Source: a virus
Strand: one strand, 5' to 3'
Virus record (IMG/VR): IMGVR_UViG_3300048922_000475
Coordinates: 1 to 40,973 of that record
Length of the DNA stretch: 40,973 bases
Shown here: piece after piece, positions 24,298 through 31,189 of the stretch
Numbering within the stretch: the stretch's first letter is position 1
Layout of the letters: each line of letters begins with the position of its first letter
Translations under genes and position numbers: made by a program
The notes under the pieces: generated by a model
Databases searched by the model: none
What the model was told of the DNA's origin: nothing
Seen by the model: the letters and a program-made list of their open reading frames with translations, nothing else

Positions 24298-24444
24298 CCT
24301 AGAAAGAATCAGGTATGAACCAGCAGCTACACTTTTTCAACGCAGCGACCGCAGGGAGATAAGAATATTTAAAGGGGGGATTAACTACACCTTTAATACA
24401 GCTTACGCTGAATTATCTTGTCTCGTGATAATTATTTTAAACAA
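24298..24444. other. Structured non-coding stretch between two related terminators
   Basis: No gene is seen. The minus strand holds AATTATC-9 nt-GATAATT (24411-24433) and CAGC-GTAA-GCTG, a stem with a GNRA-type loop. The position just upstream of the terminase genes fits a small RNA, a late-promoter region or the packaging site; the sequence alone does not decide. Confidence 0.35.
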
Positions 24445-24479
24445 AAACGCCCATCGAGGCCAATCCAAGACAGGCGTTT
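24445..24479 (-). terminator. Terminator hairpin H2 of a repeated family
   Basis: AAACGCCCATC (24445-24455) pairs with GACAGGCGTTT (24469-24479), and leftwards the stem ends in T residues. It lies downstream of the orphan fibre-tip gene at 24633-25061. The 150 bp between them hold no supported gene. Confidence 0.65.
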
Positions 24480-24632
24480 CCAAAAAGGAGAATACGCATA
24501 AATGGAAATCGGGGTTTGTTTAAAAACAATTCTTAAACGCTGCTTTCTATCCGATTTGAAAAGCCATGAAGAAAACATAAGAACGTCGGCTTTAATCAGC
24601 CGCCAAGCTGTTACACCTGGCAGCCGTAGGGG

Positions 24633-25061
24633 TTATTTCTTTGTGTATTCCAGAACTACATACATAGGGCAGGAAGCATACATACCATCCTGGTTTAAAA
24701 TATCATAATAAATATTTTCGTTTACGGTATTGTACCAAATGGTAAAGAACGAAGCAAAAGTTTTATTAGAATATATGTATGTGCAAGGAAGCGGAATCTG
24801 AGTAGTCTCGCTAGATGCATTTCCGTACAGATTAATAACTTTATCAATCTTAAGTGCGGAAACATTTGCATAAAGATTATTAGCGCCACTAACTGCTGCT
24901 GAAGTTCCAGAGATCACTTTCCTATAAATTGGCTTACCGTCAATCCACTTGCCGCATACAGTCTCTTCTGTAGAATAATCATTCTCTGCTCCAGTACCGC
25001 TATTACCTGTACCACAACCATCACCACACCTTACCATCTGTAAACAAAATCTGTCTTCCAT
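24633..25061 (-). CDS. Orphan tail-fibre-tip-like protein
   Basis: The 142-residue protein has a Gly-rich N-terminal part (VRCGDGCGTGNSGTGAEND). The pattern YSTEETVCGKWIDGKPIYRKV follows, known from the distal part of many phage tail fibres. A beta-rich C-terminus ends in MYVVLEYTKK. It lies about 18 kb from the fibre genes, between the late regulator and the terminase, enclosed by related terminators H2 and H3. It may be an accessory receptor-binding or decoration protein. AGGAGG lies 8 nt before the ATG at 25061; the in-frame start at 25112 would include that site. Confidence 0.75.
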   Translation of the reverse strand: MEDRFCLQMVRCGDGCGTGNSGTGAENDYSTEETVCGKWIDGKPIYRKVISGTSAAVSGANNLYANVSALKIDKVINLYGNASSETTQIPLPCTYIYSNKTFASFFTIWYNTVNENIYYDILNQDGMYASCPMYVVLEYTKK

Positions 25062-25192
25062 AAATAAATCCTCCTCTGTTTGTTTTCCAGAACTATTTCT
25101 ACTGGATAACATTATTGTAAATCAACCACCCGACCATTAACAGGACACGAATCGGATGCGCTTTGCCCACTCCTGGCCATTTTTATACGCAA

Positions 25193-25227
25193 AAACGCCC
25201 ATCAAGAATTAATCAAGATAGGCGTTT
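25193..25227 (-). terminator. Terminator hairpin H3 of a repeated family
   Basis: AAACGCCCATC (25193-25203) pairs with GATAGGCGTTT (25217-25227), followed leftwards by TTTTT. It ends the early transcript after the ArpU-type gene and lies upstream of the orphan fibre-tip gene. Confidence 0.7.
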
Positions 25228-25315
25228 CCAAATTTATGCAGTTTTGGATAATACTATTATAACTCCTCTATATTGCCACGTCAACGACAGCTTTATGACA
25301 CGCTTGTCAAGCCCC

Positions 25316-25816
25316 TTAATCCAGCACGATGGCATCTGCTCCAAACAGATAAACACTTAGAATACTGGTAAGATCAGATATCCAACGCCATATAGTCCTT
25401 CCCACACAATTCCCTAATACTTCTGCTATAGATTCCGGAGTCATACCATCAAGATAGTAGTACCTAAAAGCGAGATACTTCTCCGGTGATTCCTTTTCGT
25501 TCATCTCCTCCTCCAGAAGCCTCAGGCATGTATCAATATGCGCAATCATGACAATACTCCGCAGCTTGCTCTTTATGATGCTGTTTATGTAGATATCCTC
25601 CGCAGATAATTCCTCCAGACTTTCTCCATCGTCCACATCCGATAGTTCAGACACACCTTCCTGAACGCTCTTGCATATCCGATTATAATTCTCCATAAGC
25701 TTCCTGGCGTTCTGGAAAACCTTTGCCCTATTATTTTTCTTTTGAGACTTCTCAAATTCTTTCACAGCCTCCAAGGCTGCTGTCCTCACTAACTGCTCCG
25801 CTAATTCTTTTTCCAA
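25316..25816 (-). CDS. ArpU-family late transcription regulator
   Basis: The 166-residue protein is helical. Its C-terminal sigma-70 region 4-like helix-turn-helix (YLAFRYYYLDGMTPESIAEVLGN, then RTIWRWISDLTSILSVYL) is as in ArpU phage regulators. These are thought to switch on late genes. It is the last gene before the packaging and structural region, the usual place. The start is TTG at 25816 with GGAGGTGATTG just upstream. It should act on a promoter between here and the terminase genes. Confidence 0.83.
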   Translation of the reverse strand: MEKELAEQLVRTAALEAVKEFEKSQKKNNRAKVFQNARKLMENYNRICKSVQEGVSELSDVDDGESLEELSAEDIYINSIIKSKLRSIVMIAHIDTCLRLLEEEMNEKESPEKYLAFRYYYLDGMTPESIAEVLGNCVGRTIWRWISDLTSILSVYLFGADAIVLD

Positions 25817-25820
25817 ACAA

Positions 25821-26072
25821 TCACCTCCCTGATTTTAATATCTGTTTTCTTACCCTGTCCCAATCCTCGACCCATTTCATAGCTGCCGCTGTCTTATCAT
25901 TCGCCAGTCCCGCTTCTTGGAAGGAATACTGGCCTTTATACTTTAGGCCGTCCCTTGCGTAGTTAGAGATCAACTCCTTGGAGGTTCCTAACTTATCTGC
26001 AAGCTCCTTGGAACTACCTGTATCTATCAGTACACCATGACTACAAAGAGAATATATCTTTTTAGGCTTCAT
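25821..26072 (-). CDS. Small helix-turn-helix protein
   Basis: The 83-residue protein reads KKIYSLCSHGVLIDTGSSKELADKL, then GTSKELISNYARDGLKYKGQYSF. The SKELADKLGTSKELISNYAR part looks like a helix-turn-helix in which a small phage protein reads DNA. It lies 5 bp before the ArpU-type gene and overlaps the preceding gene by 11 bp. It is probably a regulatory protein; no named family is recognised. Confidence 0.7.
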   Translation of the reverse strand: MKPKKIYSLCSHGVLIDTGSSKELADKLGTSKELISNYARDGLKYKGQYSFQEAGLANDKTAAAMKWVEDWDRVRKQILKSGR

Positions 26073-26256
26073 ACTGCACCTTCTTTCTTACTGGGCATGT
26101 CCTTAATGATGAATCCGGACAAAGGCTTGTATATGTATAAGCTGGGTTTGTTGCACTAAAGGAATCAGCTTTAGGCCATTTCAGTATGTACTCCTGTTTC
26201 GCAGCTCTGGCCCTCTCTGTAGCCACCGCATCTGCATGTTCTTCTTTACTGCTCAA
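26062..26256 (-). CDS. Small hypothetical phage protein
   Basis: The 64-residue product (SSKEEHADAVATERARAAKQEYILKWPKADSFSATNPAYTYTS...) has a helical start and a basic Cys-containing end (CPDSSLRTCPVRKKVQYEA). AAAGGAGGG lies 6-7 nt before a TTG at 26256; the longer in-frame start at 26289 would begin inside the preceding terminator. No family is recognised. Confidence 0.55.
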   Translation of the reverse strand: MSSKEEHADAVATERARAAKQEYILKWPKADSFSATNPAYTYTSLCPDSSLRTCPVRKKVQYEA

Positions 26257-26276
26257 ATCAATCCCTCCTTTTGAAC

Positions 26277-26312
26277 AATAAAAAACCAACTACCGAATAT
26301 TGATAGTTGGTT
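26277..26312 (-). terminator. Terminator of the zinc-ribbon cargo gene
   Basis: AACCAACTA (26284-26292) pairs with TAGTTGGTT (26304-26312), followed leftwards by TTTTTTATT. It begins 6 bp after the stop of the gene at 26318-26521. Confidence 0.8.
26295..26310 (+). repeat. Left 16-bp inverted repeat around the zinc-ribbon gene
   Basis: GAATATTGATAGTTGG is an exact inverted copy of 26566-26581. This copy forms part of the terminator stem. Confidence 0.75.
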
Positions 26313-26317
26313 TCCAT

Positions 26318-26521
26318 TCAAATGCTGTTTGCGTCTATATCATTATAAAATTCAGACATCTTCCGTCCGACTAGTTCCCCACATTTATTACAATACCACA
26401 CACCTAATGTAACCGTATCTGTATCCATTCCTTGTCTATCCTTCTTGAGTCTTATAGGCTCCAAAAACAAATTCTTACTCAAACATTTTGGACAATGGTT
26501 AGGTTCTTTTTCTGTATACAT
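26318..26521 (-). CDS. Zinc-ribbon small protein, cargo gene flanked by inverted repeats
   Basis: The 67-residue protein carries two CxxC pairs, HCPKC at the start and YCNKCGE near residue 44, forming a zinc ribbon around an LRLKKD-type hairpin. Such proteins bind nucleic acid or protein partners; the partner is unknown. GGGGGGTAAAT precedes the ATG at 26521. It has a strong promoter (26555-26583) and a terminator (26277-26312) of its own. Both overlap a perfect 16-bp inverted repeat, so the unit looks like a small self-contained cassette. Confidence 0.75.
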   Translation of the reverse strand: MYTEKEPNHCPKCLSKNLFLEPIRLKKDRQGMDTDTVTLGVWYCNKCGELVGRKMSEFYNDIDANSI

Positions 26522-26554
26522 ATTTACCCCCCTAATATAAAAAATATTAGGATA

Positions 26555-26583
26555 ATTATACCATCCCAACTATCAATATTCAA
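26555..26583 (-). promoter_or_regulatory. Sigma-A-type promoter of the zinc-ribbon gene
   Basis: On the minus strand TTGAAT (26578-26583), a 17-bp spacer and a perfect TATAAT (26555-26560) lie 34 bp before the start codon. Confidence 0.8.
26566..26581 (-). repeat. Right 16-bp inverted repeat around the zinc-ribbon gene
   Basis: CCAACTATCAATATTC on the plus strand is the exact inverse of 26295-26310. It lies across the spacer and -35 box of the promoter. Confidence 0.75.
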
Positions 26584-26604
26584 TTATCAAGGAACAATAT
26601 TCTT

Positions 26605-27534
26605 TTAGTTGCCTTTCTCTTTATAGCCAATCAGATCCATTCCATTAAAATTCATGCCAACCTGACCATCAATGTTTGGATCTTCTAACCACCACCGAAA
26701 TGCTTCTTCTCCAGTTTTCCATTTAGTCTCCAACCCATTGGCTTTCCTTGCTTCTATCATTCTGTCAAATGCATGGATATAGAGTGTCTGATATTTCGGA
26801 TACATGGCAAATTCTTTATATCTTATTTTTCCTGCAAGAGGACAACCTACACAGCCTACTCTATAAAGTCCACATTTATAACTTGGATTGTGCATTCCAC
26901 ATTCGTTCCAGTAGAAATCCCAGATGTCATTATCGGGCCAATCTATAATCGGATTAACCACTGTTTTTGCTTTCAGTTCGCACTTTTCAAAAAGTTGCCT
27001 CGTTTTATCATTATCAGAAAGTAACATTTTTTCATCACTAACACGTATTGCATTTCCTTTTGTGCTCCCTATTGCTTCGAAACTTTCTCTGTCTTTTCTG
27101 CCTTCGCTTTCTGCCCACCGAACTCCAGTTGCAATCATTCTGTTAGGGCAGCCAGTTTCTTTTAATACTTGGCAACAATATCTTACCTTTCTAGTTGGTG
27201 GTATTCTCTTAATTGGAATCAGGGTCCACATGCTTATTGATTTACCTTGATATGTGGGCTTCTCAATGTTTGCTTTTATTCCCTGCAATTCTAATCCTCT
27301 AAAAACCTTCCTGATATGATATACTGTTTGAGGAGAATCAGCCGTTGTATGACTGTTATGTACTTCAAATGGTATCCCTGACCTTTTAAATAGCTCCAGC
27401 ATCACATCACTGTCTTTCCCACCGCTATACGTACATACAAGGGGCTTACCATAATGGTGCAAACTCATTTCAGAAGCCAGTTTAATACGTTCTATTGCTT
27501 TTTTTTCTAAATCCATTTTGAAAGGAGCCGACAC
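26605..27534 (-). CDS. PAPS reductase family PP-loop enzyme
   Basis: The 309-residue protein belongs to the phosphoadenosine-phosphosulfate reductase / DndC-like PP-loop family. The nucleotide-binding motif is SGGKDS (37-42). C120-C121 (RYCCQVL) and C228xxC231 (GCVGCPLA) recall the CC...CxxC iron-sulfur ligands of APS reductases, with C221 nearby. Phages of Firmicutes often carry such genes; a role in sulfur chemistry, nucleic-acid thiolation or anti-defence is not settled. No dnd-type neighbours are present. The start is uncertain: GTG at 27534 or ATG at 27516, both after a folded leader (27519-27568). Confidence 0.85.
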   Translation of the reverse strand: MSAPFKMDLEKKAIERIKLASEMSLHHYGKPLVCTYSGGKDSDVMLELFKRSGIPFEVHNSHTTADSPQTVYHIRKVFRGLELQGIKANIEKPTYQGKSISMWTLIPIKRIPPTRKVRYCCQVLKETGCPNRMIATGVRWAESEGRKDRESFEAIGSTKGNAIRVSDEKMLLSDNDKTRQLFEKCELKAKTVVNPIIDWPDNDIWDFYWNECGMHNPSYKCGLYRVGCVGCPLAGKIRYKEFAMYPKYQTLYIHAFDRMIEARKANGLETKWKTGEEAFRWWLEDPNIDGQVGMNFNGMDLIGYKEKGN

Positions 27535-27568
27535 GTGTCTTCTGCGCAGAAGCTCCAGCCTCCTTTCA
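27519..27568 (-). promoter_or_regulatory. Folded leader of the PAPS-reductase-like gene
   Basis: TGAAAGGAG (27519-27527) is the exact inverse of CTCCTTTCA (27560-27568) and encloses two perfect palindromes, GACACGTGTC (27530-27539) and CTTCTGCGCAGAAG (27539-27552). On the mRNA, AAAGGAGG lies in the outer stem. It is about 25 nt from the GTG at 27534, but only about 10 nt if the inner hairpin is folded out. Confidence 0.6.
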
Positions 27569-27591
27569 GTTGATAATAAATTCTTCTTGTG

Positions 27592-27780
27592 CTATAATTT
27601 TTGCATCATTTGTTTAGGCGGACAGGTGTCCGGGTGAGAGGCAAATGGTTGGCAGTCATAATACTTGTAATTAAGATCTTTGCAACCATTATTGATATTT
27701 CGGAAGCAGCGGAGGCATATATGACTAATACCCAACTTACACAAAACACAACTACCCAGGTCGACATTACTGCCGGCCAC
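27592..27780 (-). CDS. Cys-rich putative zinc-binding small protein
   Basis: The 62-residue product has CVLC, CLRC and three further Cys with HPDTCPP near the end, a likely zinc-binding arrangement. The start is GTG at 27780, with AGGGAGAGGG directly before it, so the exact start is uncertain. A rightward frame also runs through this region (27601-27792), but its TTG start lacks a ribosome-binding site and all neighbours read leftwards. No family is recognised. Confidence 0.5.
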   Translation of the reverse strand: MAGSNVDLGSCVLCKLGISHICLRCFRNINNGCKDLNYKYYDCQPFASHPDTCPPKQMMQKL

Positions 27781-27817
27781 CCCTCTCCCTAAGCAAATGA
27801 TACTCTGTTAAATACTC

Positions 27818-28048
27818 TTACACACTTCCAATTTTCTCATCTTCACACCTCCACATTCTCTGTCCAAACTCTGCTATCATTTCAGCGACCACTTGCTCCA
27901 TGAAGGGATACTTTTTCATCAGGACCACTGCCCATGTATTCATGCGCTCCCATTCGTCTGAATGTTTCGGGACAATCTTCCCACGGTAGTTCAACCAGAA
28001 CTTGTTATAGACTTCTTCAAAACCTTTCTGTACTTCCTGATCCGTCAT
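27818..28048 (-). CDS. Conserved small phage protein of unknown function
   Basis: The 76-residue protein is helical (MTDQEVQKGFEEVYNKFWLNYRGK...). Its start overlaps the stop of the RusA gene (ATGA), so the two are translated together. I recognise no family. The link to RusA suggests a part in replication or recombination. Confidence 0.65.
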   Translation of the reverse strand: MTDQEVQKGFEEVYNKFWLNYRGKIVPKHSDEWERMNTWAVVLMKKYPFMEQVVAEMIAEFGQRMWRCEDEKIGSV

Positions 28049-28443
28049 AGGCTTTCCACTTTCACATAGATCCCAGGAAGATCCGCCCAGTACTTTTCTA
28101 TCACCTCAGAAGCAACCTGCGCATCGTCCTTCCAGAAATGCAACTCCGTCATAACGTCCTTAAGAAGCTTGACCAGATTATCCGTGTCTGGCTTACTGGT
28201 CTTATACTCCCCATTCTTGTGCTTGCCAGTGACAGGAAAGCACCACCATGTTGTCAGACGGATTGCACCGGTGAACTTCTCAGCCGGTACGTGCTGCCCC
28301 AGGTGGGCCTGTAGCTTCGCCCTGGCCGCTTTCAGTTCGTCCGGTTCATAAAAGATTGGCTTTCCATTTACGACATGTACTTGCTTTTCCTGGTGCGTCA
28401 CGGTGGGGACTTTTTTCATGACCATAAAAAAATCAATCACCAT
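28045..28443 (-). CDS. rusA: RusA-family Holliday junction resolvase
   Basis: The protein of about 132 residues fits RusA. It has a short N-terminal strand, then YEPDELKAARAKLQAHLGQH and FTGAIRLTTWWCFPV. The motif SKPDTDNLVKLLKDVM holds the catalytic aspartates, and WKDDAQVASEVIEKYW carries the later conserved acids. It should resolve branched phage DNA before packaging. GGAG lies about 9 nt before the ATG at 28443; the gene overlaps its upstream neighbour by 11 bp. Confidence 0.88.
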   Translation of the reverse strand: MVIDFFMVMKKVPTVTHQEKQVHVVNGKPIFYEPDELKAARAKLQAHLGQHVPAEKFTGAIRLTTWWCFPVTGKHKNGEYKTSKPDTDNLVKLLKDVMTELHFWKDDAQVASEVIEKYWADLPGIYVKVESL

Positions 28444-28663
28444 GATAATCAACTCCCCTCCAGGTCTTTGTTTCGGAATCGAATATAATAGCTCCAGCTT
28501 GTTTTATATTGTTCCAGATATAATTCCACGTCTCTGAGTTTTGCAGCATCCACTTCAAGACCTCGCTGTGCTGAATATTAAATTCCTCTTCCGGTATTGA
28601 ATGTTTTAGCGGAGGCATCTTTTTTGCAACCCTTAATAACTTGCTTCTTTTCTCTCCCGGCAT
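28433..28663 (-). CDS. Small phage protein of unknown function upstream of rusA
   Basis: The 76-residue product (PGEKRSKLLRVAKKMPPLKHS...WKMLQ-type helix...TWRGVDYHGD) has a basic start and a helical middle (HSEVLKWMLQNSETWNYIWN). Its ATG follows GAGAGGTGAAG. Proteins of this size and ending often precede rusA in Clostridia phages. Wing-helix-like DNA binding is possible but not shown. Confidence 0.65.
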   Translation of the reverse strand: MPGEKRSKLLRVAKKMPPLKHSIPEEEFNIQHSEVLKWMLQNSETWNYIWNNIKQAGAIIFDSETKTWRGVDYHGD

Positions 28664-28684
28664 TTACTTCACCTCTCTAAAATT

Positions 28685-28948
28685 TTAATGTACTAAGTTT
28701 TTTTGTTGTTTTGAAATTAGCCCTGTCATGGGAAGGGGAAGGGAGGGGACGGGTGTCAACTTAGACCCGTCCTTTCCTACCCCATGACCACGTGTAACGG
28801 GGGAAAATGTTATATTATAATATAGAGACTTCCCCGCACTCCGGGGATTCCTGATTTTAAGACTTCCCCGCACTCTTACCCCATTAACGGGGAAGTCTGT
28901 TTTTAAGTGTTCCCCGTGTTTTACTGCTTTACGGGGATTCCTTATCAT
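28685..28948 (-). CDS. Doubtful ORF across a hairpin array
   Basis: The frame of 87 codons starts with an ATG overlapping the primase-helicase stop (ATGA) and remains open across the CCCCG/CGGGG array. The protein contains repeated IRNPR segments produced by the DNA repeats and shows no recognised domain. It could be a translated accessory peptide, but the palindromic DNA explains the sequence better. Confidence 0.25.
   Translation of the reverse strand: MIRNPRKAVKHGEHLKTDFPVNGVRVRGSLKIRNPRSAGKSLYYNITFSPVTRGHGVGKDGSKLTPVPSLPLPMTGLISKQQKNLVH
28748..28936. repeat. Tandem hairpin array with CCCCG/CGGGG stems
   Basis: Three successive hairpins share the stem: 28832-28846 (5-nt loop), 28860-28898 (an 11-bp perfect stem AGACTTCCCCG/CGGGGAAGTCT) and 28912-28936. 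They are spaced by AT-rich tracts with direct repeats such as ACTTCCCCGCACTC (two copies). A fourth hairpin, GACGGGT/ACCCGTC, lies at 28748-28771. The array directly follows the primase-helicase gene and is a candidate replication origin or structured RNA. Confidence 0.65.
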
Positions 28949-31176
28949 TCAGGCTTTCCCGTATCTTGCTTTTCATCACTTTTCTGAATAAGACCATCTT
29001 CAATTGTGTATCCACCATGCTCTTTAACTCTGTCTCGGACTGTTCTTTCCGATACTCCAAGGTATTCTGCTACCTCATTTACAGACGGTTTCTCTCCAAA
29101 ATTGCTCCCTTCGATAGCTTCTTCCAGGGCTGTTTTTCTATCTGTTTTACGGTTTTTAGCGTTCTTTTTGTTCTTTGCACTGCCTCTTTGCCACGGTGCC
29201 TGCTCTGCATCCGGCTGAATATCTCCCAGTACTCCGGACTGATCCAGGGTGTGCAGCGGGTAATCAAACCATAAGTTTACCGGGTCAAACTTAGAAAACT
29301 CCCTGAGAGTGCCCTCAATACGCCATGCCGTCATGCTTTTTATCTTGGCCTTAGCTACTTCGATATTGCGTTCCAAGGCTACCATTTGCCACTTATCCAG
29401 CTTTTCTTTGCAGTAATTGAGCATTTGAAAACTACTGCATAAATCGTCCTGAGATAGATCATCTTCCCATTTAAAGTGTGCATCAAGGTACTGCTTACAG
29501 GAGTCACATACTGCCTTATTTTCTTGCTGTTTCATTAATTCTTCGGTTGTTTCCAGTTCAATAAGATCAATAAGCGCATCCGGATCCCTGGCAAATACAC
29601 CGGATCCACTGGCCCGGTCCATGGACTTTTTCCCGCCCTGGCTTCCCTTGCTATGATGATGGCAGTAGATCACCGCCACGCCCAGCTCCGTACATACCTT
29701 GTCAAACTGATTACAGAAATTAGACATCTGGTCTGCGCTGTTTTCATCACCAGTGATAACCTTGTAGATTGGGTCGATGATAATAGCTATGTAATTCTTT
29801 TTAGCCGCCCTGCGGATTAGCATGGGGGCCAGTTTATCCATAGGACGGGACTTTCCTCTTAAGTTCCAGATCTCAATATTTTTAAGGTTCTTCGGTTCCC
29901 AGCCAAGTGCCTGATACACGTCTTTGAATCGGTGAAGACAACTGGCCCGGTCAAGTTCCAAGTTCACATACATTACTTTACCTTGCGAACAGGCCCAGTT
30001 AAGCCACTTCTTCCCCTCTGCTATGGCAATACACATTTCTATCTGAAGAAAGGACTTTCCCGCCTTAGATGGTCCCGCAATCAGCATCTTATGTCCCTGA
30101 CGGAGCAAGCCATCAATCAGGATGGGGGCCAGATCAGGAAGATTGTCCCACACATCATCTAAGTTTTCCGGATCCGGTAGATCATCATTGATAGATTCAA
30201 TCCATTCTTTCCACTCCGTCCAGCTCTCTTTTCCTATATTAGTATCAACGATAAACTGTTTCTGACCACCTCGCACAACACCGGGCATTCTGGAGAGCCT
30301 AGAGGGGTTGCGGTTCTGGGTGTCGATAGCAAGGCCGTTCTTCTTACAAATCTCATAAAGGTAGTCCACCCGCTTCCGATACTCGGCATAATCAACAGCA
30401 TCAACCCTTACGATAGCGTGAAGACTCTTTCCACCACTGTGTACTAGACAGGCAACTGGCAATTCTAATTCCCTTATAATGGCGTGCTGCTTTTCAATTT
30501 CCATAGAATCAGATTCCACCAGGGCGTATTTAAAATCAGAGACATTTTCATTCTTAGCCCCTTTTCCGTCCATAGGGTTAAAGCGGATCCAGGCGCCTCC
30601 TTCTGGATCATAATCACCTAACACACCGCCTATATCTCCGTCACATTGCGTCAAAAGTTCAACGAGTTGCCCCGCTGTCCTGCCATAAGCTCCCTTGTCT
30701 GCTGGAAGATACTTTTCGTCTTTCTTCCAACTCTTAACCACATAGCCGACATTCTCCCCGGCTTCGAAAAGAGTTTCCAGATACTTTATGAGTTCTCTGG
30801 CCGGATCCCATTGTTTTGGCTCGGCAACTTCTCGCCCTTCCACCCAGTTCTTATCAACAACAACGCCTTCTGTTGATATGGTATCGTTCCAGTCTAGGGC
30901 GGTACCGGGATCGTAAGGAGGCGTCCACCCCTGATCCCTGGCATACTGGACTATGGTCCCACCTGTCACCGGAGTACCGGCCCCGTGGAAGCCCCGCCAT
31001 TTCTTTTCACAATCCCCAGCGTGATAACGTCGGTCATTCATGCTCCAACGGTCCCACACATCAACGGAATACCCTTCATGCTGCAGAGCCATACCAACGT
31101 TAACCCAGTCCTGGTAATTAAGCTCCGATGGGTCTATATGATTTAGGACCTCCATGAGGTCGTATGTACTATCCAT
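28945..31176 (-). CDS. Primase-helicase fusion (PriCT, AEP-type primase, RepA-like ATPase, HTH)
   Basis: The 743-residue replication protein has four visible parts. Residues 8-82 are a PriCT-2 domain (IDPSELNYQDWVNVGMAL...WRGFHG). Residues about 120-330 are an archaeo-eukaryotic-type primase (ALVESD; VHSGGKSLHAIVRVDA; PSRLSRMPG). Residues about 350-570 are a RecA-like RepA helicase with Walker A GPSKAGKS (368-375), a Walker B-like IIDPIY and YCHHHSKGS. The C-terminal helix-turn-helix is at about 690-725 (SVNEVAEYLGVSERTVRDRV). It should prime and unwind phage DNA. AAGGAGACTTGAAAC precedes the ATG. Confidence 0.88.
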   Translation of the reverse strand: MDSTYDLMEVLNHIDPSELNYQDWVNVGMALQHEGYSVDVWDRWSMNDRRYHAGDCEKKWRGFHGAGTPVTGGTIVQYARDQGWTPPYDPGTALDWNDTISTEGVVVDKNWVEGREVAEPKQWDPARELIKYLETLFEAGENVGYVVKSWKKDEKYLPADKGAYGRTAGQLVELLTQCDGDIGGVLGDYDPEGGAWIRFNPMDGKGAKNENVSDFKYALVESDSMEIEKQHAIIRELELPVACLVHSGGKSLHAIVRVDAVDYAEYRKRVDYLYEICKKNGLAIDTQNRNPSRLSRMPGVVRGGQKQFIVDTNIGKESWTEWKEWIESINDDLPDPENLDDVWDNLPDLAPILIDGLLRQGHKMLIAGPSKAGKSFLQIEMCIAIAEGKKWLNWACSQGKVMYVNLELDRASCLHRFKDVYQALGWEPKNLKNIEIWNLRGKSRPMDKLAPMLIRRAAKKNYIAIIIDPIYKVITGDENSADQMSNFCNQFDKVCTELGVAVIYCHHHSKGSQGGKKSMDRASGSGVFARDPDALIDLIELETTEELMKQQENKAVCDSCKQYLDAHFKWEDDLSQDDLCSSFQMLNYCKEKLDKWQMVALERNIEVAKAKIKSMTAWRIEGTLREFSKFDPVNLWFDYPLHTLDQSGVLGDIQPDAEQAPWQRGSAKNKKNAKNRKTDRKTALEEAIEGSNFGEKPSVNEVAEYLGVSERTVRDRVKEHGGYTIEDGLIQKSDEKQDTGKPE

Positions 31177-31189
31177 GTTTCAAGTCTCC

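Noticed and set aside
24502-24708. Rightward frame of 68 codons next to the orphan fibre-tip gene
   Set aside because: AAAGGAG lies rather far from the ATG, the frame overlaps the fibre-tip gene antisense and the product shows no domain.
26605-27534. Part of a Dnd phosphorothioation system
   Set aside because: No dndA/B/D/E or restriction genes are near; the PP-loop and cysteine motifs alone do not show Dnd activity.
27601-27792. Rightward frame opposite the Cys-rich gene
   Set aside because: TTG start without ribosome-binding site; the opposite frame has paired CxxC motifs and the direction of its neighbours.
28748-28936. CRISPR array
   Set aside because: The repeats are three palindromic units of unequal length without uniform spacers, and no cas gene is present.
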